NCBI RefSeq assembly: GCF_040096015.1
Contig: NZ_JBBMFO010000027.1
Span: 1 to 28,797, forward strand
Direction of reading: 5' to 3'
DNA from: Peptoniphilus_A hominis
GTDB taxonomy: Bacteria > Bacillota > Clostridia > Tissierellales > Peptoniphilaceae
Length of the DNA: 28,797 nt
Shown here: one piece after another, positions 7,703 through 14,306 of the stretch
How the letters are laid out: each line of letters starts with the position of its first letter
Position numbering within the stretch: position 1 is the stretch's first letter
The notes under the pieces: model-generated
Told to the model about the DNA's origin: nothing
Database searches by the model: none
The model's input: only the letters and a program-made list of their open reading frames with translations
Made by a program: the position numbers and the translations under genes

Positions 7703-8008
7703 ATGAATAATTTATACAATGTTTTTAAAAATATAAAATTTTCTAGTGAAGAAGAAATTGAAGAAAAAATTTACGAAGATGAGAGCCTAAAAATTATTAG
7801 GACTATGTCCCTTGATCAAGTCACAGGTTTTTATGACCAAGATGAACTTGAAATTGTAATTTTGCTTGGAGGGAAGGCACAAATAGAATACGAAGACGGA
7901 AGGAGACTTGACTTAGAAGAAGGAGACACCCTGGTAATAATACCCCACGAGGTCCACAGGGTTTCTTGGCAAGAAATGGCAGTCTGGCTCTGTATTTTTA
8001 AAAAGTAG
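7703..8008 (+). CDS. Small cupin-domain protein
   Basis: 101 residues starting MNNLYNVFKNIKF. A single-domain cupin: the conserved run includes FYDQDELEIVILLGGKAQIEYEDG (motif 1 region), then LDLEEGDTLVIIPHEVHRV (motif 2 region, with H after PHEVH). Close relatives are ~100-residue stand-alone cupins of unknown substrate; the metal-ligand set looks incomplete in motif 1 (DQDE where HxH is usual). A longer reading back to 7595 is open but crosses the promoter and is not cupin-like, so I use the ATG at 7703. There is no Shine-Dalgarno sequence at a workable distance, and the -10 element is so close that the mRNA is probably leaderless. Confidence 0.82.
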   Translation: MNNLYNVFKNIKFSSEEEIEEKIYEDESLKIIRTMSLDQVTGFYDQDELEIVILLGGKAQIEYEDGRRLDLEEGDTLVIIPHEVHRVSWQEMAVWLCIFKK

Positions 8009-8084
8009 GACTTTATTGGAAAGTGGGAAAAATTTCTAAATTTATAAAAATTTGTTAATTTGTAAATTGATGAAGATACCTGCT

Positions 8085-8160
8085 CCCGTCTTTAGGTTTG
8101 TCTATCGACTTGATTGTGCCCTTTTGGGTGAATATTTAATTTAAAATGTTTATATTACCA
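8085..8160. repeat. 76-bp direct repeat, copy A (left edge of islet)
   Basis: Matches 9997-10072 in the same orientation with about five mismatches over 76 bp, all in the first 30 bp. The last 48 bp, from GTGCCCTTTTGGGTG to ATATTACCA, are identical. It starts CCCGTCTTTAG. The two copies bracket the regulator/membrane pair, the split membrane protein and the relaxase remnant. Confidence 0.9.
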
Positions 8161-8189
8161 TCATCCTTCATATGACTCTACTTAAAAAT

Positions 8190-8636
8190 TTATACCATCT
8201 TTCTCCAATAAAGTTTAAGTAATAAACTCACTAAAATTAGAAAACTGCCAGTTATTACAAGTGTATAAAAAACAACCATATTAAAATAACTAGCTAAAAT
8301 AGAAGCTACAAAAATACCAAGTGCTATCTTCCCTATTAAATTAGAACCTGATTTTAGTTTTATAAAATTTTTTCTTTCATCATGTTCATCAATGTACAAT
8401 CTTCTTAGCATTTTATCGTCTTTTAAAGCTTTTCTAATTTTAAACACCCAGAAAACACAAATTATTTCTATTCCTAATGTTAAGCCATTAATAAATCCTA
8501 ATGCTGAATCGTTGAGCCTAGCCTGATCCTTTAATAAAAAATTTCCTACTCCCCAAAATATAAGCGCAAAACTTATATAAGATTTATATAACCTTTCCCT
8601 TTTTTTCAATACTTCATGATAATTTTCTAAATTCAT
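8190..8636 (-). CDS. Multi-pass membrane protein paired with an XRE regulator
   Basis: 148 residues with four predicted membrane segments: about 18-37, 45-65, 100-115 and 118-140, with a charged cytosolic stretch containing LYIDEHDERKNF between the second and third. The start ATG (8634-8636) overlaps the stop of the upstream regulator by one base (TAATG), so it is translationally coupled. Such small HTH-regulator plus 3-4 TM protein pairs are common in Firmicutes accessory regions and often respond to membrane-active peptides, but I cannot name a function. It lies inside the islet bounded by direct repeats. No terminator is seen after it. Confidence 0.8.
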   Translation of the reverse strand: MNLENYHEVLKKRERLYKSYISFALIFWGVGNFLLKDQARLNDSALGFINGLTLGIEIICVFWVFKIRKALKDDKMLRRLYIDEHDERKNFIKLKSGSNLIGKIALGIFVASILASYFNMVVFYTLVITGSFLILVSLLLKLYWRKMV

Positions 8637-8836
8637 TAGTCCTCCTCCTCTAGGTCAAATACATCTTCAATTTTTAAGTTAAAATATTTAGCTATCTTGT
8701 AGGCTAATGGCAAAGACGCTATGTATTTTTCGGTTTCTATAGATGTAATAGTTTGCCTTGTAACTCCAACAATATCAGCAAGTTCAGCTTGGGATAATTT
8801 CTTTTCTTTTCTTAATTCAGGTATCCTTGTCTTCAA
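8636..8836 (-). CDS. XRE/Cro-family transcriptional regulator
   Basis: 66 residues, essentially only a helix-turn-helix domain (LSQAELADIVGVTRQTITSIE, about residues 14-34) with an acidic tail. The start is a TTG codon (8834-8836) preceded by an almost perfect ribosome site, AAGAAGGTGG; the protein then reads MKTRIPELRKEK, the usual beginning of this family. Its promoter is the best in the window (TTGACA-17 bp-TATACT) and a 10-bp palindrome overlaps the -35, a plausible autoregulatory operator. Coupled to the downstream membrane protein gene. Confidence 0.9.
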   Translation of the reverse strand: MKTRIPELRKEKKLSQAELADIVGVTRQTITSIETEKYIASLPLAYKIAKYFNLKIEDVFDLEEED

Positions 8837-8880
8837 TTAACCACCTTCTTTAAATAATACATAAATTACTTTTCTCTATA

Positions 8881-8909
8881 AGTATAGTTTGCTTTGCATT
8901 TATTGTCAA
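8881..8909 (-). promoter_or_regulatory. Promoter of the XRE regulator operon
   Basis: TTGACA (8904-8909) and TATACT (8881-8886) on the minus strand with exactly 17 bp between them. The palindrome AAGTTAACTT (8908-8917) overlaps the upstream edge of the -35 and could be the repressor's operator. Confidence 0.82.
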
Positions 8910-8917
8910 GTTAACTT

Positions 8918-9152
8918 TGCACAAATGATAAAAATTAAAAATACAATCAATCCCCTGTCAAAATAATCTGATTCACTTGTATCATTGCCACAGCTGATTG
9001 ACCTATCAAGATCCATGATTGTAGCAATAACTCCCTCTATCTTTTAGTTATTCATTTTATAATTTTTTTTCAAAACTATATAAGAAAATTTAAAGATATA
9101 ATTATGTTTTATAAAAACTAGCTCTTAATACAATAAATATTTTCTACTAATT
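8918..9152. other. Non-coding stretch upstream of the XRE operon
   Basis: Together with the XRE leader and promoter this makes a gap of about 316 bp between genes. Apart from that promoter I see only A+T-rich sequence and a 36-codon minus-strand reading frame (8906-9016) without a well-placed ribosome site, which I do not call. No hairpin terminator or tRNA was found. Confidence 0.5.
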
Positions 9153-9560
9153 TTAATCCCTTAAAATATTTTTTTCCATTCTATAACAAATGTATATCAT
9201 TCCTAAAATTGAAGGCGTTAATATAATAAACAAACCAATAAGGAAATCATATAGATTAAAGACTTCTCCTAGTATCATTGTAATCAATGTAGTAGCTATA
9301 CCTATAATTCCTAACTTTATACTAGATCTATACCAATAGGCATTTCCATTTATCCAATTGGATTCACTTTTAACCAGCCTTGGAAGAGCATAATGGGACA
9401 AGCCTTGATACTTATATGAAGATAATCTTTATCTTCCTCTTCTAAATTCTTCTCTAATTTTCTTTGGTGGATATGGTTTTGGATGTTTTAAAAGATTATA
9501 ATTAACGATTATAATTAAAACATATATGCCTAAAAATACTAAATATAAATAATTGCCCAT
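9153..9560 (-). pseudogene. SdpI-like membrane protein gene interrupted by an in-frame stop
   Basis: A strong ribosome site (AGGAGGTG, 9565-9572) and ATG (9558-9560) open a frame reading MGNYLYLVFLGIYVLIIIV..., one membrane segment followed by HPKPYPPKKI. A TAA at 9429-9431 stops it after 43 codons. The same frame then continues open for about 91 more codons to 9153 with LPRLVKSESNW followed by two more membrane segments (about 9245-9315 and 9180-9240). The KSESNW run resembles the 'R..KSEENW' segment of SdpI-family immunity proteins. The simplest reading is one ~135-residue gene broken by a nonsense mutation. Alternatives: a functional 43-residue membrane peptide, or a second protein restarting at the TTG at 9399-9401, though no ribosome site supports the latter. 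Confidence 0.55.
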
Positions 9561-9671
9561 AAAACACCTCCTATAAATAGTATTTAATTAGTTTAACTGT
9601 AAAATTTATTATATTATAAATAAACCAATAAGTCACTTTAGCTTATTATATATTTGTGCTTGCCTTAGTAT

Positions 9672-9990
9672 CTATTGATATAGTTTTGATTTTTTATGTT
9701 TCCCACTTAAAACGGTTAAAAATCCTTTTATTTCCATTGCACACGCACTTGCTCCTAGATGAATTGTTGGTATTTGTTTTATGCCTTGCCTTTTAAAACT
9801 ACTATTGTCTACTATTTTTTCTTTCTGACTGTTTCTGCAGACAGATGAGCTTTTTATTATTATTCTTAGTGTTTCTTTAAATTTTTGTATTTTTGCTTCT
9901 TATAGTATTTTTTTATTTCTGCATCTGCTAGTTTTTCTGTTACATTCTTTCCATATTTTGTTCTTCCAAATAAAAAAGACGATAAAATAT
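9672..9990 (-). pseudogene. Decayed MobA/MobL-family relaxase remnant
   Basis: No intact frame, but the minus strand translates to recognisable relaxase segments. One frame (about 9672-9830) reads FKRQGIKQIPTIHLG followed by ASACAMEIKGF and ends at a TAG (9672-9674). The 'QG(I/L)EQ-PTIHLG-A-AMEKKG' string is a hallmark of MobA/MobL (MOBQ) relaxases of Gram-positive mobilizable plasmids. A different frame upstream (about 9870-9990) reads VDDILSSFLFGRTKYGKN and VTEKLADAEIKKYY. Frameshifts and stops separate the pieces, and the N-terminal catalytic domain (Tyr, HxH) is absent. It marks the former presence of a mobilizable element. Confidence 0.6.
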
Positions 9991-9996
9991 CATCTA

Positions 9997-10072
9997 CCCG
10001 TCTTTAGTTTTGTCTCTCGACTTATATGTGCCCTTTTGGGTGAATATTTAATTTAAAATGTTTATATTACCA
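9997..10072. repeat. 76-bp direct repeat, copy B (right edge of islet)
   Basis: Same orientation and nearly the same sequence as 8085-8160. In this copy the first bases also form an AAAGACG...CGTCTTT hairpin with the sequence just upstream (about 9976-10004). Confidence 0.9.
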
Positions 10073-10095
10073 GCTCCTAAAATTTTAATTATTTA

Positions 10096-10104
10096 TGATA
10101 TAAT
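10096..10104 (+). promoter_or_regulatory. Extended -10 promoter of the DUF3800 gene
   Basis: TGATATAAT, 31 bp before the ATG. No clear -35. Confidence 0.5.
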
Positions 10105-10135
10105 ATTAATATATTTACTGGAAGGGCAATAATAT

Positions 10136-10807
10136 ATGAACATATATATCGACGAATCAGGAACAATTAATAATCAGTTTAAAAACGAATACTTCATTAT
10201 CACTTTAATTATTCCAGATAATTCTAATACTCTAAAAAGATCCTATAAACGTTTTGTATCCTCTAATCTTAAAGAACTTAAAAGAATAGACAATAGACAA
10301 AAAATGTTTTTAAATGGAACATTCCATGAGCTAAAAGGTTCTGCTTTTGATAAACCCATGAAACAAGAATTTATAAACTTCTTTGCCAGAAAAAACAACT
10401 TCAGTCTTTTCTATATAAAAGTTGATAATTCAAGGCTAAAAGATACTTTTTGTTCAAATACATCTAGAGTTTTCAATTACCTATTAAAAATATCAATGGA
10501 TTACTTCATAAGAAATAATTACATACCAAGTGAGAATCATATTTTACAACTTGATGAAAGGAATGAAAGAACAGAATCCAGATTCTTTCTTGAGGACTAT
10601 TTAAACACTGAACTTTGCATAACGGGGATTAATCAAGGAAATTTTGAAGTTTCATATTTTGACTCTGCTAATAATTCAAATATTCAAATTGCTGATGTTT
10701 TTTCAAACATCTTGTATTCTCATCTTAAAACAGGTAATTATGCAGATGAGCTTGATACTTTAAGAGACAATGGTATCTTGAAATATATTTTTGAATTTCC
10801 CCTATAA
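10136..10807 (+). CDS. DUF3800 domain protein
   Basis: 223 residues covering the whole DUF3800 family pattern: N-terminal IYIDESG with an acidic pair (D5, E6), a middle helical region, LDERN (about residue 140) and a C-terminal YFDSANNSNIQIADVFSNILYSHL block, where 'IQ-AD---' is the family's best-conserved signature. The arrangement of acidic residues suggests an RNase H-like fold, but biochemical function is not established. Such genes are typical of accessory regions, phages and defence islands. Ribosome site GAAGGG nine bases before the ATG. It sits just outside the right 76-bp repeat and is followed by a possible structured RNA and a terminator. Confidence 0.85.
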   Translation: MNIYIDESGTINNQFKNEYFIITLIIPDNSNTLKRSYKRFVSSNLKELKRIDNRQKMFLNGTFHELKGSAFDKPMKQEFINFFARKNNFSLFYIKVDNSRLKDTFCSNTSRVFNYLLKISMDYFIRNNYIPSENHILQLDERNERTESRFFLEDYLNTELCITGINQGNFEVSYFDSANNSNIQIADVFSNILYSHLKTGNYADELDTLRDNGILKYIFEFPL

Positions 10808-10842
10808 AACTTGACTTTTATCTGTTTTTAAAGTATCATAAT

Positions 10843-10923
10843 TATACCAACAGTAAGTCTTATTCAGTTGCCATTATCTAGGTAAGCGATATGTGTTATC
10901 GTCACTCATAAGCAATTGGTATA
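10843..10923 (+). ncRNA. Possible structured RNA element between DUF3800 and its terminator
   Basis: An 8-bp stem TATACCAA (10843-10850) / TTGGTATA (10916-10923) closes an 81-nt segment. Inside it are CGATA (10887-10891)/TATCG (10897-10901) with a 5-nt loop and either CTTAT (10859-10863)/ATAAG (10908-10912) or TTGC (10868-10871)/GCAA (10912-10915). A terminator follows at once. It is not a riboswitch or RNA class I recognise. The paired segments could be chance in A+T-rich DNA. Confidence 0.3.
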
Positions 10924-10930
10924 CATATTA

Positions 10931-10954
10931 GCCACCTATAGGGTGGCTTTTTTA
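10931..10954 (+). terminator. Rho-independent terminator after the DUF3800 gene
   Basis: Stem GCCACC (10931-10936) with GGTGGC (10942-10947), 5-nt loop, T-run. Confidence 0.88.
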
Positions 10955-10991
10955 ATTATAAGAGTCCATCCAACCAGGGGTATTCTAAGCA

Positions 10992-11030
10992 CAAAAATAG
11001 GGAAGAGCAAAAACTCTTCCCTAAATTTTT
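10992..11030 (-). terminator. Terminator of nfnAB
   Basis: Stem AGGGAAGAG (10999-11007) with CTCTTCCCT (11014-11022). On the minus strand a T-run (complement of 10992-10997) follows, so it ends the nfnAB transcript; T's also follow on the plus strand. Confidence 0.85.
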
Positions 11031-11056
11031 CTTTATAATCTTATTTCTTTATATTC

Positions 11057-13369
11057 TTATTTATTTCTCAAAAATTCGTCAATTGATTTTGCTGCATTTT
11101 TTCCTGCGCCCATGGCAAGGATTACTGTGGCAGAGCCTGTTACTGCATCGCCGCCGGCAAAGATTTCCTTACGAGATGTTTGTGATTCTTCATTTACAAT
11201 TATGCCGCCCCATTTTTCTATGTCAAGATTTTTTGTAGTTGAAGAAATTAGTGGGTTTGGATTTGTTCCAAGAGCCATGATAACTGTTTGGAATTTTTCT
11301 TCATATTCGCTGCCTTTTATTGGCACTGGTCTTCTTCTTCCAGATGAATCAGGTTCTCCAAGTTCATTTCTCACACATTTAAGGGACTTAACCCAGCCTT
11401 CATCATCTCCAAGAATTTCCACTGGAGCAGTTAGCATTTCAAATTTAATGCCTTCTTCCTTGGCATGATGAACTTCTTCAGCTCTTGCTGGCAGTTCCTT
11501 TTCAGTTCTTCTATAGACAATGGAGACATCGGCGCCAAGTCTCTTGGCAACTCTTGCAGCATCCATAGCCACATTACCGCCGCCAACTACGGCAACTTTT
11601 GCTCCAACATTAACTGGCGTGTCGTATTCCTCGTCAAAGGACCTCATTAAATTATTTCTTGTCAAAAATTCATTGGCAGAGTAAACTCCATTTAAGTTTT
11701 CTCCAGGTATGTTCATAAATTTAGGAAGACCTGCGCCAGAGCCGATAAAGACTGCTTGGTAGCCTTCTTTTATTATGTCGTCAATAGTCATAGTTCTGCC
11801 GATGACAAAGTTGTTTTCGATTTTTACGCCGAGATTTTTAATGTTTTCTACTTCGTATTCTACAACTTCATCTGGAAGTCTAAATTCTGGTATGCCGTAA
11901 ATTAAAACTCCGCCAGATTGTTGAAGGGCTTCAAAAATTGTCACATCGTAGCCCATTTTTGCAAGTTCACCTGCACAAGTAAGTCCTGCAGGGCCTGCTC
12001 CCACAACGGCAACTTTTTTGTTTACCTTTCTTATTTCGCCAACTTCTTTTATTTGGTGGCGTCTTGCATAATCTGCTGCAAATCTTTCAAGCTTGCCTAT
12101 GGAAACAGAGTCGCCACGATTTAAAAGGACGCATCTCTCTTCGCATTGGGTTTCTTGTGGACAAACTCTTCCACAAACTGCAGGAAGAGATGTGTAAAGG
12201 GAAAGAACCTTATAAGCTTGTTTGAAATTTCCATTGGCAATTTCCTTTATAAAGCCAGGTATGTCAACGGAGACAGGGCAGCCACCAACGCAGCCAGGCT
12301 TTTTGCAGTTAAGACATCTGCTTGCTTCTTCAACTGCTTCTTCTGCTGTGTAGCCAAGGCAAACTTCCTTAAAGTTTTTGTTTCTCTCATCAGGAGCTTG
12401 CTCAGCAATTGGCACGCGCTTAAATCTATCTTCAGCTTTAGTTATTACAAGTTCATCTTTTTCTTGATCATGAAGACTTTCTGCCAAGTGGTCAGACACT
12501 GCGAGATCCATTGTGCAGTGGTGGTCGGCTATTGCATAAGTCTTTTTGTTGTCAATATATTGTCTTTGCCTTTTCATTGCAGAATCAAAGTCAACTAAGT
12601 GGCCGTCAAATTCTGGTCCATCAACGCAGGCAAATTTAGTTTTGCCGCCAATGCTTACACGACAAGCTCCACACATGCCAGTTCCATCAACCATTATTGG
12701 GTTAAGGGAAACTGTTGTTGGAAGCTCATATTTTTTTGTAGTTAAACAAACAAACTTCATCATAATCATAGGTCCAATGGAAACCACATGATCGTATTTT
12801 TTATTTTCATTTTCAATTAGATCTGCGATTTTATCAGTAACTAGGCCCTTAAAACCGTAAGAACCATCATCTGTTGCTATGTATAAATTGTCGCAGACAG
12901 ATTTTAATTCATCTTCTAGGATTACAAATTCCTTGGACTTTGCTCCAATGATAATGTCGCAGTGAAGTCCATGGTCCTTAAAAAATTTTGCTTGAGGATA
13001 AACTGGTGCAGTTCCAACGCCACCAGCAACGAATAGGTATTTTTTGTCCTTTAAAGATTCAAGGTCCATGTCGCAAAAATCAGATGCGTGACCAAGAGGT
13101 CCAACAAAATCTTTAAAGCTTTCTCCTTCTTCAAAGGCTGCAATTTTTTTTGTAGATTCTCCAGAAGCTTGAACAACAATTTGTACACTGCCTCTTTCTA
13201 CATTGTAATCAGAAATTGTGAGAGGAATTCTCTCGGAATATTTGTCTGCTATTAAAATAATAAATTGACCTGGCTTTGCAGAAGCTGCAATTTTAGGTGC
13301 ATATATGTCAAATAAATAAATATTTGGCGCAAGTTCTTTTTTTCTTAAAATTTTTGGCAAAATAATCAC
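11057..13369 (-). CDS. nfnAB: Fused NfnA-NfnB: ferredoxin-NADP/NAD oxidoreductase (DHODH-B electron transfer/glutamate synthase small subunit fusion)
   Basis: 770 residues. Residues 1-265 are NfnA-like: FNR-type FAD site (RIPLT, 48-52), NAD site (GGVGTAP, 116-122), and a [2Fe-2S] site with D228, C233, C236 and C248. A linker (about 270-310) leads to an NfnB/GltD-like part with two [4Fe-4S] motifs (C352, C355, C360, C364 and C399, C403, C409, C413), a FAD Rossmann motif (GAGPAGL, about 457) and an NADPH motif (GGGNVAMDAARVAKRLGA), ending in FAGGDAVTGSATVILAMGAGK. NfnAB couples NADH and ferredoxin oxidation to NADP reduction by flavin bifurcation in anaerobes; similar fused proteins are often annotated as glutamate synthase fusions, and no large glutamate synthase subunit is present here. 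Start is a GTG (13367-13369), or a TTG at 13358-13360 with better ribosome-site spacing. Confidence 0.88.
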   Translation of the reverse strand: MIILPKILRKKELAPNIYLFDIYAPKIAASAKPGQFIILIADKYSERIPLTISDYNVERGSVQIVVQASGESTKKIAAFEEGESFKDFVGPLGHASDFCDMDLESLKDKKYLFVAGGVGTAPVYPQAKFFKDHGLHCDIIIGAKSKEFVILEDELKSVCDNLYIATDDGSYGFKGLVTDKIADLIENENKKYDHVVSIGPMIMMKFVCLTTKKYELPTTVSLNPIMVDGTGMCGACRVSIGGKTKFACVDGPEFDGHLVDFDSAMKRQRQYIDNKKTYAIADHHCTMDLAVSDHLAESLHDQEKDELVITKAEDRFKRVPIAEQAPDERNKNFKEVCLGYTAEEAVEEASRCLNCKKPGCVGGCPVSVDIPGFIKEIANGNFKQAYKVLSLYTSLPAVCGRVCPQETQCEERCVLLNRGDSVSIGKLERFAADYARRHQIKEVGEIRKVNKKVAVVGAGPAGLTCAGELAKMGYDVTIFEALQQSGGVLIYGIPEFRLPDEVVEYEVENIKNLGVKIENNFVIGRTMTIDDIIKEGYQAVFIGSGAGLPKFMNIPGENLNGVYSANEFLTRNNLMRSFDEEYDTPVNVGAKVAVVGGGNVAMDAARVAKRLGADVSIVYRRTEKELPARAEEVHHAKEEGIKFEMLTAPVEILGDDEGWVKSLKCVRNELGEPDSSGRRRPVPIKGSEYEEKFQTVIMALGTNPNPLISSTTKNLDIEKWGGIIVNEESQTSRKEIFAGGDAVTGSATVILAMGAGKNAAKSIDEFLRNK

Positions 13370-13380
13370 ACTCCAAGGAT

Positions 13381-13389
13381 ATTATAGCA
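13381..13389 (-). promoter_or_regulatory. Extended -10 promoter of nfnAB
   Basis: TGCTATAAT on the minus strand; transcription should start near 13374, leaving a leader of only about 5 nt to the GTG or 14 nt to the TTG start. Confidence 0.55.
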
Positions 13390-13476
13390 TAAGGGCAAAT
13401 TCAGAGGGGGAGAAATTTAAAATGCTGGGATAATTTATTTAAAAGCCTACTTTTTCCCAGCAAAAGACAAAAAATA

Positions 13477-13505
13477 TTTACTAAAGTAAAATTTTAAAGT
13501 ATATT
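13477..13505 (+). promoter_or_regulatory. Promoter of proBA
   Basis: TTTACT (13477-13482), 17-bp spacer, TATATT (13500-13505). The leader would be only about a dozen bases but includes the AAGGTG ribosome site. A separate GCTGGGA/TCCCAGC hairpin (13424-13461) lies upstream of it, outside this transcript. Confidence 0.5.
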
Positions 13506-13523
13506 ATATCTAAGGTGATTGAA

Positions 13524-14306
13524 ATGAGAAAATTTTCAAAAGAAATAAAAAAAGTCGTGATAAAAGTTGGTTCATCATCTATTACTCACGACAATGGAAA
13601 AATAAATTTACAAAAAATCGACGAGCTTTGCTTTGAAATTGCAAACTTAAAAAACAAGGGCATGGAAGTAATTTTAGTTTCTTCTGGTGCCATAGCAGCA
13701 GGTCGTGCAAAATTAAATTTAGAGGAAAGACCAAAGGAGACTTCAGAAAAACAAGCGGCAGCAGCCGTTGGTCAAGTTGCCCTTACAAATATTTACGACA
13801 GGTCACTTATTTCCTATGGATACAACTCTGCTCAAATACTTCTCACAAGGCAAATTGAAAAAGATGACGAGATGAGAGAGAATGCCAAGAACACCTTTGA
13901 AAAGCTTCAGGGCATGAACGCCATTCCAATAATAAATGAAAACGACACAATTTCCACTTACGAAATAAAATTTGGCGATAACGACACACTTTCTGCAGTG
14001 ATTGCCAGAATGGTGGAGGCAGATCTACTTATAATGCTGACAGACATTGAGGGGCTTTATACTGACGACCCTAGAAAAAATAAGGATGCCAAGATAATAC
14101 ACCAGGTTGACGACATAAATAGTGTGGAAGGTATGGCAAAGGAAACTGAGTCCAAGCTTGGCACAGGTGGCATGCAGACGAAAATCAAGGCAGCTAAGCT
14201 TGCCATAGAAAAAAACATTGAAGTTGTAATCGCCTCTGGCGAAAGCATGAAGACAATTAGAGATATAGTTAAAGGAGAAGAAATTGGAACCTATTTTAAG
14301 TGTTAA
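13524..14306 (+). CDS. proB: Glutamate 5-kinase
   Basis: 260 residues; phosphorylates glutamate to gamma-glutamyl phosphate, the first step of proline synthesis. It is the short form: only the amino-acid kinase domain (VIKVGSSSI at the N-terminus, LVSSGAIAAG, NENDTIS, FGDNDTLSA, LLIMLTDIEGLYTDDPR, KLGTGGMQTKIKAAKLA), without the C-terminal PUA domain found in longer versions. I choose the ATG at 13524 because AAGGTG (13512-13517) is spaced correctly for it; a GTG at 13515 lies within that ribosome site. Overlaps proA by 23 bases. In short forms proline feedback inhibition still maps to the kinase domain, so regulation by proline is likely. Confidence 0.95.
   Translation: MRKFSKEIKKVVIKVGSSSITHDNGKINLQKIDELCFEIANLKNKGMEVILVSSGAIAAGRAKLNLEERPKETSEKQAAAAVGQVALTNIYDRSLISYGYNSAQILLTRQIEKDDEMRENAKNTFEKLQGMNAIPIINENDTISTYEIKFGDNDTLSAVIARMVEADLLIMLTDIEGLYTDDPRKNKDAKIIHQVDDINSVEGMAKETESKLGTGGMQTKIKAAKLAIEKNIEVVIASGESMKTIRDIVKGEEIGTYFKC

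Noticed and set aside
8906..9016. 36-codon minus-strand frame (MDLDRSISCGND... with a hydrophobic end)
   Set aside because: The nearest purine-rich site is about 14 bases from the ATG, too far, and the stop lies inside the XRE promoter; no recognised family. Could be decayed coding sequence, but not supported.
10843..10923. Retron or type III toxin-antitoxin RNA next to DUF3800
   Set aside because: No reverse transcriptase, no tandem RNA repeats and no ToxN-like gene are present; only the stem pairing is supported.
13424..13461. GCTGGGA/TCCCAGC hairpin before proBA as a proline riboswitch or T-box
   Set aside because: It has no T-box sequence and lies upstream of the likely -35, so it would not be in the proBA transcript.
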